Shown: positions 25,409 through 34,513 of the stretch, piece after piece
How positions within the stretch are numbered: the stretch's first letter is position 1
Layout: the number at the start of each line of letters is the position of its first letter
Assembly (NCBI RefSeq): GCF_900090105.1
Contig: NZ_FMDM01000010.1
Span: forward strand, 124,001 to 188,000
Source: Micromonospora humi
Lineage (GTDB): Bacteria; Actinomycetota; Actinomycetes; Mycobacteriales; Micromonosporaceae
Reading direction: 5' to 3'
DNA length: 64,000 nucleotides
Translations under genes and position numbers: made by a program
Notes under the pieces: model-generated
The model's input: only the letters and a program-made list of their open reading frames with translations
The model's database searches: none
What the model was told of the DNA's origin: nothing

Positions 25409-27714
25409 CCGTGACGCCGCCACGCCCGGCCGCCGCGCCGACGCCGCCGGCCGCGCCGGCGCGCGGGCGGGTGGCCGCCGTGCTGCGGGCGGCGCTGCTG
25501 CCGGTGGCGCTGGTCGTGCTGGTGGCGCTCTCCGGCGTGGTGCTGGGCCGGGTGTACGCGGACCCGCTGCTGACCCGGCTGATGGTCGGCGCGGCGGTCG
25601 GTTCGGTGCTGGTCGGCGTGGCCGCCCGGCGGCTGCCGTCGTGGCTGGTGGCGCCGGTGTCGGTGGCCGCCCTGGCCGGCTGGACGCTGCTGTCGCTGCG
25701 GTTGGCGGCGAGCCACGCCGCGCTGCCCGGCGGGCTCGGCGAGGTGGCCGGCGACGCCGCCCGCAACGCGATTCCCCGGCTGCTCACCGCGATGATCCCG
25801 GTGCAGCCGGCACCGGACACCGTGCTGGTCCCGGTGGTGGCGGCCTGGTTGGCCGGGCTGACCGCCACCGAGGTGGCGCTGCGGGCCGGCCGGGTGCTGC
25901 TGGGCTACCTGCCACCGGCGCTGCTCTACGCCGGCGCGCTCTACGTGGTGGGGCCGAACGCGGCGCCGGCGGTCGGCCCCACCGTGTTGTTCGCGGCGGT
26001 CGCGGCCGTCGGCCTGGCGGCGCCCGGACGCCGCGGCGATCCGGCGGCGGGCGACCCGGTGGCCGGGCTCGCCCCGGCGGTACGGGCGGCGGTGCGGCTG
26101 CGGCTGGCGGCGGCGAGCGCGGCCGGGCTGGCCGTGGTGGTGGCGCTCGCCGCGCTGCTGGCCCCGGTGGTCGCCGGGCAGGTCGACGAGCGGCCGGTCG
26201 ACCCGCGCCGCTACGTGGAGCCGCCGCAGGTGGAGTCGCTGGACGAGAACCCGCTGATCCGGGTCTCCGGTTGGGCGTTGAACCCGGACCAGCGGCTGCT
26301 CGACGTGCGCACGGTCACCGGCTCGACCGAGGGCGGGCCGCCACGGATCCGGCTGGCGGTGCTCAGCGACTACGACGGGGTGACCTGGCGGGTGGGCGCC
26401 ACGTACCGCAACGCGGGGCGGATCCTGCCCGCTGTCGATCCGGCGCCGGGCGCGACGACCGACACGGTGCGCCAGGAGATCACGGTGGCGGACCTGACCG
26501 GGCGGCTGCTGCCGGCCGTGCCGACGCCGCGCGAGGTGGGCGGCGCGCGGGTGGCGTACGACCCGGCGAGCGGGACGCTGATCCGGCCGGAAGGGCTCGC
26601 TTCGGGGCTGCGGTACGACGTGTCCTCGGTCCGGGAGAGGCCGGACCCGAACCTGGTCACCACGGCGAACGTGCCGGCCGGGGACGCGGTGTCGCGGGTG
26701 CTGCGGGTGCCCGACGGCGCGCCGGAACAGTTGCGCCGGCTGGCCACCCAGCTGGCCGAGTCCAACGGCGCACCGTACGCGCGGGCGGACGCGATCGCCA
26801 CGTTCCTCGCCGAGCACTACCGGGTGACCGCCGACGCGCCGAGCGGGCACGCCTACCCGAACCTGACGTTCTTCCTGTTCGGCCCGCGCAACGGCGGCGG
26901 GCAGCGCGGCACGTCGGAGCAGTTCGCGGCCGCGTTCGCGGTGCTCGGCCGGCTCGCCGGGCTGCCCACCCGGGTGGTGGTCGGGTTCCAGCCGAAGGCG
27001 GACGGGCCGGTGCGGGCCGCCGACGCGTACGCCTGGCCGGAGGTGCTGTTCGAGGGCGTGGGCTGGGTCCCGTTCGATCCGATGCCGCGCCCGGACGAGG
27101 AGCCCCGCCCGGTGGAGGAGGACTTCCGGCCGCAACCGGAGGAGCCGCCGCCGTCGGAGGTGCCGGCGCCGACCGAGCAGCCCACTCCCACGCCGCCGGC
27201 CGCCGCGCCCGCGCCGGGTCGGGCTCAGGGCGGCCCGGGTACGCCGGTGCTGGTCGGCGGCGGCGTCGGTGGCCTGTTGCTGGTGGTCGGGGCGGTGTTG
27301 GCGGCCCTGGCGGCGATGCGCCGCCGGTTGAGCCGGTCCCGGCTGGAGCGGGGCGACCCCGGTGCGCGGATCGCGGGCGCCTGGCGGGAGCTGACCGACG
27401 CGCTGCGGCTGGCCGGCCGGCCGGTGGGTGAGGATCTGTCAGCGGCGGAGGTGGCCGAGCGGGCCCGGCGCGCGCTCGCCGAGGCCCGCGCGGGGGCCGG
27501 CGGTCCATCGGTCGGCGACGTGGACTCCAGTGGCGTCGGAGAGCTGGCCGGACTGGTCAACCGGGCCACCTTCGGCCCGGGCACCTCCCCGGACCAGGCG
27601 GAACGGGCGGCGATCCTGGTCGCCTCGTACGGTGACGCCCTGCGCGACGCCCGGCCGCGGTGGCGGCGGCTGTGGTGGCGGGTGCACCCGGGCCCGCTGC
27701 GGTGGCGGCGCTGA
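25405..27714 (+). CDS. TgpA-like transglutaminase-fold membrane protein, catalytic residues replaced
   Basis: A 769-residue protein with about six to seven N-terminal membrane segments (to about 270), an external transglutaminase-like domain (about 430-565), a proline hinge, one more membrane segment near 615-640 and a cytosolic DUF4129-like tail (SAAEVAERARRALAEA). The usual triad is Cys-His-Asp. Here the Cys position is Ser504 (RGTSEQFAAAFAVL), the His position is Tyr542 (DAYAWPEV), and only Asp558 (VPFDP) remains. It is therefore probably a non-catalytic scaffold or binding domain. GTG 25405 overlaps DUF58 by 4 bp. Last gene of the FN3-MoxR-DUF58 operon. Confidence 0.9.
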   Translation: MTVTPPRPAAAPTPPAAPARGRVAAVLRAALLPVALVVLVALSGVVLGRVYADPLLTRLMVGAAVGSVLVGVAARRLPSWLVAPVSVAALAGWTLLSLRLAASHAALPGGLGEVAGDAARNAIPRLLTAMIPVQPAPDTVLVPVVAAWLAGLTATEVALRAGRVLLGYLPPALLYAGALYVVGPNAAPAVGPTVLFAAVAAVGLAAPGRRGDPAAGDPVAGLAPAVRAAVRLRLAAASAAGLAVVVALAALLAPVVAGQVDERPVDPRRYVEPPQVESLDENPLIRVSGWALNPDQRLLDVRTVTGSTEGGPPRIRLAVLSDYDGVTWRVGATYRNAGRILPAVDPAPGATTDTVRQEITVADLTGRLLPAVPTPREVGGARVAYDPASGTLIRPEGLASGLRYDVSSVRERPDPNLVTTANVPAGDAVSRVLRVPDGAPEQLRRLATQLAESNGAPYARADAIATFLAEHYRVTADAPSGHAYPNLTFFLFGPRNGGGQRGTSEQFAAAFAVLGRLAGLPTRVVVGFQPKADGPVRAADAYAWPEVLFEGVGWVPFDPMPRPDEEPRPVEEDFRPQPEEPPPSEVPAPTEQPTPTPPAAAPAPGRAQGGPGTPVLVGGGVGGLLLVVGAVLAALAAMRRRLSRSRLERGDPGARIAGAWRELTDALRLAGRPVGEDLSAAEVAERARRALAEARAGAGGPSVGDVDSSGVGELAGLVNRATFGPGTSPDQAERAAILVASYGDALRDARPRWRRLWWRVHPGPLRWRR

Positions 27715-27789
27715 CAGGAAGGAGACCCGCGCCGGGGGGGTCCGACGCCGAGCGGCGCGAGCACGGCGGCGCCCGAGGGTGGCGGCCGG

Positions 27790-28590
27790 TCAGCGGTCGG
27801 CGGCGCGCAGCTTGCGGACCAACTTGCGCAGGCCGGCCTGCCAGCCGTCGGGGTCCTCGGCGCGGCGGCGGGCGTAGTCGGCCACCTCCGGGTGCGGCAG
27901 GATGAGGAACCGCTCCTCGGCCAGCCCGGCCACCACCGCGTCGGCGACCTGGTCCGGGGCGATGACCGCGCCCGACGCGGCGATCACCCGGGCGCCCAGG
28001 TGCCCCTCGGCGAGGCCCTCGGCGAGCATCGGGGTGTCCACGCCCTGCGGGCAGAGCGCGCTGACCCGGATGCCGGCGTCCCGGTAGGTGATCGCCACCC
28101 ACTCGGCGAGGCCGACCGCCGCGTGCTTGGTGGCGGTGTACGGGGCGTCGCCGACCGCGGTCAGCAGGCCCGCCGCCGAGCAGGTGAGCAGCAGGTGCCC
28201 CTGCCCCCGGCGCAGCATCCCCGGCAGCACCGCCCGGACGCTGTGCAGGTGCCCGAGCACGTTGACCCGCCAGGCCCGGTCCCAGTCGGCGTCGGGCGCG
28301 TCCAGGCCGCCGCCGGTGGCCACCCCGGCGTTGGCGCAGAACAGGTCGATCCGGCCGTGCTGCCGCTCGGTCTCGTCGACGAGCGCGCGCACCGCCGCCT
28401 CGTCGGTGACGTCGAGCCCAACGCCGGTGGCGACCGGGCCGATCGCGTCGGCCGCCGCGCGGGCCGCGTCGGCGGCCAGGTCGGCCAACACCACGGCGGC
28501 GGCGCCCTCGGCGACGAATCGCCGGCCCAGCGCCGCGCCGATGCCGCCGGCTCCACCGGTGATCACCACCACCCGGTCGGTCAGGTTCAT
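27790..28590 (-). CDS. Short-chain dehydrogenase/reductase
   Basis: A 266-residue classical SDR. VVITGGAGGIGAALGRRF carries the TGxxxGIG cofactor loop. DVTD, CANAG (usually NNAG), the Ser of LLLTCSAAG and the YTATK catalytic motif follow, then ALCPQGVDTPML. Asp of VVLADLA suggests NAD(H). ATG 28590 lies one base after the stop of the LLM-class flavin enzyme, so the two are co-transcribed and may act on the same substrate. It converges on the TgpA-like gene. Substrate is unknown. Confidence 0.92.
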   Translation of the reverse strand: MNLTDRVVVITGGAGGIGAALGRRFVAEGAAAVVLADLAADAARAAADAIGPVATGVGLDVTDEAAVRALVDETERQHGRIDLFCANAGVATGGGLDAPDADWDRAWRVNVLGHLHSVRAVLPGMLRRGQGHLLLTCSAAGLLTAVGDAPYTATKHAAVGLAEWVAITYRDAGIRVSALCPQGVDTPMLAEGLAEGHLGARVIAASGAVIAPDQVADAVVAGLAEERFLILPHPEVADYARRRAEDPDGWQAGLRKLVRKLRAADR

Positions 28591-28591
28591 C

Positions 28592-29590
28592 TCAGGCCAC
28601 CTCTCCGGCGCCGGCCCCGAGCCGGGGCACCAGGTCGAGCCAGGCCGCCGCGCCGCCCTCGGTGAGTTCCGGGGTGGGCAGCACCGCCAGCACCGGTACG
28701 TCGACGCCGTGCGCGGCGTACCGGCGGGCCTCGGCCGCGCACCGCTCGGGCGAGCCGTGCAGGACCAGCGCGTCGACCACCTCGTCGGGCACCGCGGCGG
28801 CGGCGCCGCGCCGGTCCCCCGCCTCCCACGCCCGCCACATCGCCCCCAGGCTGTCCTGCCGGCCCAGCCAGCGGTGGAAGGCGGCGTACGCGGGCACGGT
28901 GAGATAGCCGGTGATCATGCGCCGGCCCAGGGCTCGGGCGTACGCGGTGTCCTCGGTGGGGCAGACGAAGATCCGGGCGGCGACCTCGAAGCCGGGGCGG
29001 CGCTCGCCCAGCTCGGCGAGCGCGGTCGGCACGTCGGTGGCGGCCAGCCAGTTGAGGATCACGCCGTCGGCCTCGGCGGCGGCGAGCCGCAGCATGCCGG
29101 GACGCAGCGCGGCGAGTAGCACCGGTGGCGGCACGGTCGGTGGGCGCTCCAGCGTGAACCGCCGGACCTCGAACGTGTCGAACGCCCCGTCGACGGTCTC
29201 GCCGTCCAGGGCGGCGCGCAGGAAGCGCAGCACGTCGCGGGTCCGCCGGTACGGCTCGTCGAACGGCACCGCGTTCCAGTCACGTACCAGCACCGGCGAG
29301 GACGCGCCGACGCCCAGCGCGAAGCGACCCGGCGCGGCCTCGGCCAACGCGGCGGCGCTCATCGCCAGCAGCCCCGGCCCTCGGGTGAAGACCGGGGTGA
29401 TCGCGGTGCCGAGCCGCAGCCCGGGCGACCAGGCGGCGGCGAGCGCCAGCGGGGTGAACGCGTCGGTCCCGGCCACCTCCGAGGACCACACGTCGGTGAA
29501 GCCCGCTTCCTCCACGGCGGCGTAGACGGCGGCGTGGTCGGCGAGCCTGATGCCGCCCAGCGGAACGGTCATGCCCCATCGGTTCGTCAC
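28592..29590 (-). CDS. LLM-class (F420-type) oxidoreductase
   Basis: A 332-residue luciferase-like TIM-barrel protein. Landmarks are AVEEAGFTDVWSSEVAGTDAFTP, LRLGTAITPVFTRGPGLLAMSAA, GRFALGVGASSPVLVRDWN and RFTLERPPTVPPPVLLAALRPGM, which match actinobacterial F420-dependent reductases of this class. GTG 29590 and ATG 29572 both fit; neither has a strong Shine-Dalgarno, and I use the longer. It is followed directly by the SDR gene. Whether the cofactor is F420 or FMN cannot be proved from sequence. Confidence 0.88.
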   Translation of the reverse strand: MTNRWGMTVPLGGIRLADHAAVYAAVEEAGFTDVWSSEVAGTDAFTPLALAAAWSPGLRLGTAITPVFTRGPGLLAMSAAALAEAAPGRFALGVGASSPVLVRDWNAVPFDEPYRRTRDVLRFLRAALDGETVDGAFDTFEVRRFTLERPPTVPPPVLLAALRPGMLRLAAAEADGVILNWLAATDVPTALAELGERRPGFEVAARIFVCPTEDTAYARALGRRMITGYLTVPAYAAFHRWLGRQDSLGAMWRAWEAGDRRGAAAAVPDEVVDALVLHGSPERCAAEARRYAAHGVDVPVLAVLPTPELTEGGAAAWLDLVPRLGAGAGEVA

Positions 29591-29717
29591 CCGGTCGATG
29601 GTGCCCGCCGGCACGGCCCGGAGCAAGATCGGAGGCGATAACGCGCGATCCGCACCGCGCTGGCCGGAAAGAGTGTTACGACTTCCCGGTGGACGTCGGC
29701 GCGGGCGGGGAACGGCG

Positions 29718-30929
29718 GTGAGGATCGCCGAGCCGGCCGCGCTGCGCCCGGACGACGACGACAGCGAGCGGGCCACCTTCCTGGAGCTCTTCTTCGACCT
29801 GGTCTACGTGTTCGCGCTGACCCGGATCTCCGCGCGCGCGTTCGAGGACCTGGCGCTGGAGGGCGGCCAGACCTACTGGTCGGCGGTGACCGGCGGCGGC
29901 AAGACGCTGCTGCTGCTGCTCGCGCTCTGGATGCTCTGGCAGGGCACCGCATGGACCACCAGCCGCTACGACCCGTACCACCTCTGGCTGCAGGTCATCG
30001 TGATCACCGCGCTGGTGTCCGCCATGGTGATGGGGGTGGCCATCCCGCGGGCGTTCAGCGGGGCCGGTCTGGCGTTCGCCGCCGCGTACGTGGTGGCACA
30101 GGTGGGCCGCTCGGCGATCCTGTTGCTGGTGCTGCGCCGCCTGCAGTACCGCCGGCTGAAGCTGCGGATGCTCATCACCTACTGCGTGGCCGGGGTGCTC
30201 TGGCTGGTCGGCGGGGTGCTGCCCACCAACGCCCGGGTGGTGCTCTGGAGCACCGCGCTGCTGGTGGAGTATCTCGGCAACCGGTTCGGCTGGCCGGTGC
30301 CGGGGCTCGGCCGCTCGACCATCTCCCGCTGGGACATCCACGGCAAGCACCTCGCCGAGCGGTACCAGCAGATCTATCTGGTGGCGATCGGCGAGACGAT
30401 CCTGATCGCCGGCCTGACCTTCACCCGGTCACCGGGCGGATGGCCCAGCATCCTCGCGTTCGCCGCCGCGCTGGCCACCTCCGTGCTGCTGTGGCGGATC
30501 TACGTGCAGCGGGCCGGGCAGATCCTCGGCGAGGCGGTGACCGGGGCCGAGCACCCGGCCACCATCGGCCGCTCCGCGGCCGACACCCACCTGGTCATGG
30601 TGATCGGCGTGGTCGCCACCGCGATCGGCTACGAGTTGGCCATCGAGCACCCCACCGGGCACAACGAGCTGCCGTGGCTGGCCATGGTCCTGGGCGGACC
30701 GGCGCTGTTCCTGGCCGGGCGGGCCCGCTTCGAGTACGAGGTGTTCGGCCGGGTCTCCCCGTCCCGGCTGGTGGCGATCGCCGCGCTGGCGCTGCCGGCG
30801 CCGCTGCTGGTGCACGTCGCGCCGCTGTTCGGGGCGGTGTGGGCGGTCGTGGTGCTGACGGCGGTGGCGGTGGCCGACGTACGCCGGGCGTGGGGACGCC
30901 CGCCGGAGGATCCCGCACCGCCGTTCTGA
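29718..30929 (+). CDS. LtrA family membrane protein
   Basis: A 403-residue integral membrane protein. The N-terminus ERATFLELFFDLVYVFALTR is the hallmark of the low-temperature-requirement A family. Around ten hydrophobic segments follow, with the conserved HLAERYQQIYLVAIGETI motif in the middle, and the acidic residues in ELFFD and GE are kept. GTG 29718 is the start that puts the signature at residue 20. The exact role of LtrA is not known. It is divergent from the LLM/SDR pair. Confidence 0.9.
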   Translation: MRIAEPAALRPDDDDSERATFLELFFDLVYVFALTRISARAFEDLALEGGQTYWSAVTGGGKTLLLLLALWMLWQGTAWTTSRYDPYHLWLQVIVITALVSAMVMGVAIPRAFSGAGLAFAAAYVVAQVGRSAILLLVLRRLQYRRLKLRMLITYCVAGVLWLVGGVLPTNARVVLWSTALLVEYLGNRFGWPVPGLGRSTISRWDIHGKHLAERYQQIYLVAIGETILIAGLTFTRSPGGWPSILAFAAALATSVLLWRIYVQRAGQILGEAVTGAEHPATIGRSAADTHLVMVIGVVATAIGYELAIEHPTGHNELPWLAMVLGGPALFLAGRARFEYEVFGRVSPSRLVAIAALALPAPLLVHVAPLFGAVWAVVVLTAVAVADVRRAWGRPPEDPAPPF

Positions 30930-30990
30930 CCGCCGGTCACCTCCGACCGGTGCGGGGACGCCACGCCCGCCACCGGGCTACGATCCGCGC

Positions 30991-31866
30991 GTGACCTTCT
31001 CGCTCGTCGCCCGCTCCGCCGACGGGCACCTGCACGGCGTGGCCGTGGCCAGCCGATTCCTCGCCGCCGGGGCGCTGGTGCCGGCCGCCGAGGCGCGGGT
31101 CGGCGCGGTCGCCACCCAGGCCCACGCCAACCTCGCCTACCGCGCGCAGGCCCTGGCCATGCTGCGCACCGGCGTCACCGCCGCCGACGCGGTGGCCGGC
31201 CTGGTCGCCGCCGACCCCGGGCGTGACGACCGGCAACTCGCGGTGGTCGGGGCCGCCGGCGCCGGGGCCACCTGGACCGGCCCGCGCTGCCATCCCTGGG
31301 CCGGCGGGCAGGCCGGCGACGGATGGGCCGCGCAGGGCAACATCCTGGACGGCCCACAGGTGATCGACGCGCTGCGCGACGCCTGGCTGACCGGCACCGA
31401 CCTGCCGTTCCCGCAGCGGATGCTGGCCGCGCTGGCCGCCGGCGACCGGGCCGGCGGCGACCGGCGCGGCCGGCAGAGCGCCGCACTGCTGGTGGTGCAG
31501 CGCCACGGCGGCTACGCCGGCACCGGCGACGAACTGGTCGACCTGCGCGTGGACGACCATCCGGACCCGGTGGCCGAGCTGCGCCGCCTGCTCGGCCTGC
31601 ACACCATGATCTTCGGCCGCCCGGACCCGGCCACCCTGCGCGACCTCACCGGCCCGCTCGCCGTCGAGGTGGCGGAGCTGCTCGCCGCCGCCGGGCACCC
31701 GGTCGGGCCGGCCGGCCTGGACGACGCGCTCGCCGCCTGGTCCGGCCTGGAGAACCTGGAGGAACGCTTCGTGCCCGGCCGGATCGACCCGATCGTGCTG
31801 GACCACCTGCGCCGCGGCGCGGCGGGCCGGCCGTCCCCGGCCGGATCCACCGGACCGGTCGGCTGA
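30991..31866 (+). CDS. DUF1028 family Ntn-hydrolase-like protein
   Basis: A 291-residue protein starting TFSLVARSADGHLHGVAVAS, the DUF1028 signature. RVGAVATQAHANLAYRAQAL, LAVVGAAGAGATWTG, and GWAAQGNIL follow. The family has an Ntn-hydrolase-like fold, often with a C-terminal peptidoglycan-binding-like region; here the tail (VDDHPDPVAELRRLLGLH) is helical. GTG 30991 gives Thr after the initiator Met. Enzyme activity is not established. It converges closely (6 bp) on the next gene. Confidence 0.9.
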   Translation: MTFSLVARSADGHLHGVAVASRFLAAGALVPAAEARVGAVATQAHANLAYRAQALAMLRTGVTAADAVAGLVAADPGRDDRQLAVVGAAGAGATWTGPRCHPWAGGQAGDGWAAQGNILDGPQVIDALRDAWLTGTDLPFPQRMLAALAAGDRAGGDRRGRQSAALLVVQRHGGYAGTGDELVDLRVDDHPDPVAELRRLLGLHTMIFGRPDPATLRDLTGPLAVEVAELLAAAGHPVGPAGLDDALAAWSGLENLEERFVPGRIDPIVLDHLRRGAAGRPSPAGSTGPVG

Positions 31867-31872
31867 GCCGCC

Positions 31873-32544
31873 TCAGCCGCCGAACGCGAGCCGGCGGATG
31901 CCGGCGGCCGCCAGCGCCGCCCGCTCCGCGCCGGTCAGCGGCAGCCGGCCGGTGGCCTTGCGCAGCGCGGTGGACGCGTCCCAGCCGAGCGCGCCGGGCA
32001 CGGGCCGCCCGGCGGTGAGCACGTCGAGCACCACGGCCGCCGCGGCCGGCGTCGTCCAGGGCCGCCGGTCCAGCGCGTCGGCCAGGTCCAGGCCGTGCAC
32101 CGCGACCTCCACCACCCGGGTACGCAGGAACTCGGTCACCGCCATCGCGTCGCCGTGCCGGGTGCGCACCACCCGTCCGGGCGGCGCGGCGGCCACCGCC
32201 GCGTCCGTGGCCCGCCAGGCCCGCCCGAACTCGCGTGCCACCTCGACCGCGCCCGGATGCTCCCGCGCCGCCGCCCGGGCCCCGTCGATGCGCTCCCGGT
32301 CGACCTCGGGCGCGAACTTGGCCGCGCCGAAGTAGTCGGACGCGGTCACCTCGGGTCGCGGGGGCGCGGGCCCGGCGAGCATCGCGACCAGCCGGCCGGC
32401 CCCGGTGCGTACGTGCGCCAGCAGGTCCCGCACCTGCCATGGCGGGCACGGCGTCGGGCGGTCCAGGGCTGGGTCGTCGAGCCCGCGCAGCACCCGCTCC
32501 AGCCGCTCGCACTCGTCGCGGAACGCCGCCCGGACCGACGCCAC
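31873..32544 (-). CDS. Mycothiol-dependent maleylpyruvate isomerase-like (DinB-fold) protein
   Basis: A 223-residue protein of the TIGR03083 type. The N-terminal four-helix bundle has RPTPCPPWQVRDLLAHVRTGA, where the His of DLLAHV is a metal ligand, and VVEVAVHGLDLADAL supplies the second His. Family members use mycothiol as cofactor in isomerase or transferase reactions, which fits an actinomycete. GTG 32544 starts 10 bp after the PAP2 gene, so they are probably co-transcribed. Substrate is unknown. Confidence 0.85.
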   Translation of the reverse strand: MASVRAAFRDECERLERVLRGLDDPALDRPTPCPPWQVRDLLAHVRTGAGRLVAMLAGPAPPRPEVTASDYFGAAKFAPEVDRERIDGARAAAREHPGAVEVAREFGRAWRATDAAVAAAPPGRVVRTRHGDAMAVTEFLRTRVVEVAVHGLDLADALDRRPWTTPAAAAVVLDVLTAGRPVPGALGWDASTALRKATGRLPLTGAERAALAAAGIRRLAFGG

Positions 32545-32554
32545 CCCGGTGGCC

Positions 32555-33436
32555 TCAGCCCTTCCAGCGGGGCACCAGCCGGTGCACCGTGGCGAGGACC
32601 AGCGCGGCCAACACGGCGATCGTGCCGACGATGCCGGCCGCGCTGCCCGCGTACCCGACGAAGAGCGGACGGCGGCCGAGCTCCCCGACGGCGATCGTGG
32701 ATCGGTCGACCAGCCAGGACAGCGCCAGCGCGGAGACCAGCAGGGCCAGCGCGCCGCCGACGCCGAGCACGGCGGCGGCCAACCGGTGCGCGTCGCCCGG
32801 CTCCACCACGGCCCGTTCCCGCTGGAAGACGAGCAGCACCAGCCCGGCGACCGCGGCCCACGCGCCGACCAGCAGGTACGCGGCGACCGCGTCGCTGGGC
32901 CGGTGCCAGCCGGCGGAGAGCGTGGCGACGCCGGCGGCGGCCGCGTAGCCGGCGCCGATGAACGCGCCGGCCACCCGCAACTGCCGGGGCAGCACCAGGA
33001 TCAGCGCGACCGCCACCGAGGCCGCCACCGTGGTGTGGCCGCTGGGCAGGCTGTTGCCGGCGGCGGCCCGTTCCGGGTCGATGCCGAAGTCCGGCCGGGC
33101 CAGGAAGTACTTGAGTGCCTGGGTGCTCACGTTCGCGCCGGCGATCAGCAGCGTCGCGGTGACGGCGAGCGCCTTGCGGCCCCGGATCAGCGCGATGAAG
33201 CCGATCACGGCGGTGGCGGCCAGCAGCGACACCGCGGACATGGCGTTGAGGATGGTGTCCACCGGCCCGTCGACCCGGTCCTGCCCGATCTGGTTGCCGG
33301 TCAACGCGACCGTGTCCAGCCACTGACCCAGTCGGGTGTGCACGGCGAGCCGCCACAACACCAGGAACGCTGCCGTCTGGGCCAAGGCCAGTACGACCAA
33401 CCAGACCGCCGTCCAACCCCTCGCCGTCTCCCGCAC
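32555..33436 (-). CDS. PAP2-family membrane phosphatase
   Basis: A 293-residue integral membrane protein with about six hydrophobic segments. Phosphatase motif 1 is KYFLARPDFG, motif 2 is LPSGHTT, and motif 3 is ATLSAGWHRPSDAVAA. In motif 3 the Ser-Arg pair of the consensus is not present before the His-Asp residues, so the phosphate pocket may be altered. Such enzymes dephosphorylate lipid phosphates such as undecaprenyl or phosphatidyl compounds. GTG 33436 is divergent from DUF3159. Confidence 0.88.
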   Translation of the reverse strand: MRETARGWTAVWLVVLALAQTAAFLVLWRLAVHTRLGQWLDTVALTGNQIGQDRVDGPVDTILNAMSAVSLLAATAVIGFIALIRGRKALAVTATLLIAGANVSTQALKYFLARPDFGIDPERAAAGNSLPSGHTTVAASVAVALILVLPRQLRVAGAFIGAGYAAAAGVATLSAGWHRPSDAVAAYLLVGAWAAVAGLVLLVFQRERAVVEPGDAHRLAAAVLGVGGALALLVSALALSWLVDRSTIAVGELGRRPLFVGYAGSAAGIVGTIAVLAALVLATVHRLVPRWKG

Positions 33437-33529
33437 CCGGACAACTTAGCGGTCGGCCCGCTGCGGCGCGCGGCGGAGCGCCCCGGATTCCGGCGTAGGT
33501 TGAGTCGGGCTTTCTCGAGGAGGTGGCAG

Positions 33530-34225
33530 GTGACCGGTACGCCGGATCGGCAGCGGTCGGCCGGGGCGCGGCCGGAGTCGCTGGCCGACCTGCTCGGGGG
33601 TCGACGGGGGGCGGTCGACGCGACGCTGCCCCCGCTGGCGTTCGGGCTCGGCTGGGTGCTCGGCGGGCTCGGCGGCGGGGTGCTCGCCGCGGTGGCGACC
33701 GGAGCGGCGGTGGCCGCCTGGCGCTGGCGGCGCGGCGACCGTCCCCGCTCGGTGCTGATCGGGTTGCTCGCGGTCTGCCTGGCCGCGTTGATCGCGGTGC
33801 GCACCGGCCGAGCGAGCGATTTCTTCCTGCTGCAGATCGCGTCCAACGCGGCCAGCGCGCTGGCGTGGGCGGTCAGCGTGGTGGTGCGCTGGCCGCTGCT
33901 CGGCGTGGTGGTCGGGCTGGCGCTCGGGCAGCGGGGGCGGTGGCGGCGCGACCCGGCGCTGCTGCGGGCGTACGGCCGGGCGAGCTGGGTGTGGACCGCC
34001 ACCTACGTGCTGCGGATGGCGGTGTTCGTCCCGCTCTGGCTCGACCGGCAGGTGGTCGCGCTGGCGGTGACGCGGGCGGCGCTGACCTGGCCGCTGATCG
34101 CGGCGGCGCTGGCGCTGAGCTGGGTGGTGATCCGCCGGTCGCTGCCGCCGGGGCACCCGGGGCTGCGGCACCCGGTGGGCGCGTCCGACGCGGACCGCGG
34201 GCCGGTGGCGGGGCCGGAAAAATAG
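33530..34225 (+). CDS. DUF3159 family membrane protein
   Basis: A 231-residue protein with about five hydrophobic segments. Family marks are LADLLGGRRGAVDATLPPLAF near the N-terminus, SDFFLLQIASNAASALAWAV, and RASWVWTATYVLRMAVFVPLW. GTG 33530 has a perfect GAGGAGG six bases upstream (33517-33523). A strong hairpin follows the stop. The function of DUF3159 is unknown; it is largely actinobacterial. Confidence 0.9.
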   Translation: MTGTPDRQRSAGARPESLADLLGGRRGAVDATLPPLAFGLGWVLGGLGGGVLAAVATGAAVAAWRWRRGDRPRSVLIGLLAVCLAALIAVRTGRASDFFLLQIASNAASALAWAVSVVVRWPLLGVVVGLALGQRGRWRRDPALLRAYGRASWVWTATYVLRMAVFVPLWLDRQVVALAVTRAALTWPLIAAALALSWVVIRRSLPPGHPGLRHPVGASDADRGPVAGPEK

Positions 34226-34226
34226 T

Positions 34227-34258
34227 GGAGAGGCCGCCACGGGGGGAGCGGCCTCTCC
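34227..34258 (+). terminator. Hairpin terminator after DUF3159
   Basis: An 11-bp perfect stem (GGAGAGGCCGC with GCGGCCTCTCC) encloses a 10-base loop and starts two bases after the stop codon. There is no U-run, as is common for actinobacterial terminators. Confidence 0.8.
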
Positions 34259-34469
34259 GTCAAATACGTTACTCCGTCAACGCCACAGATGTGATCCCGT
34301 GGGGCGCTGAATTTTGCGTGCCTTTTCGCGCCATGGGTCGCCCCCGGGCGGAGTGGTGGGCCGGTCCGTCCGCTGCGTCGGCCGGACGGCCGGCCCACCC
34401 GGCCTGACCGTGGGCGTCAGGCCGTCCGCCGACCCGGCCGCTCCGTTCCCCCATCGGCCGGGTGGGCGT

Positions 34470-34503
34470 CCTCCGTGGGCGGGGCATCTCCCGCCCACGG
34501 AGG
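34470..34503 (-). terminator. Hairpin terminator downstream of the GH48 gene
   Basis: A perfect 14-bp stem (34470-34483 with 34490-34503) encloses the 6-base loop GCATCT. It starts 11 bases past the cellulase stop on the minus strand. No gene is seen between 34259 and 34513. Confidence 0.85.
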
Positions 34504-34513
34504 AGTCGTCACC

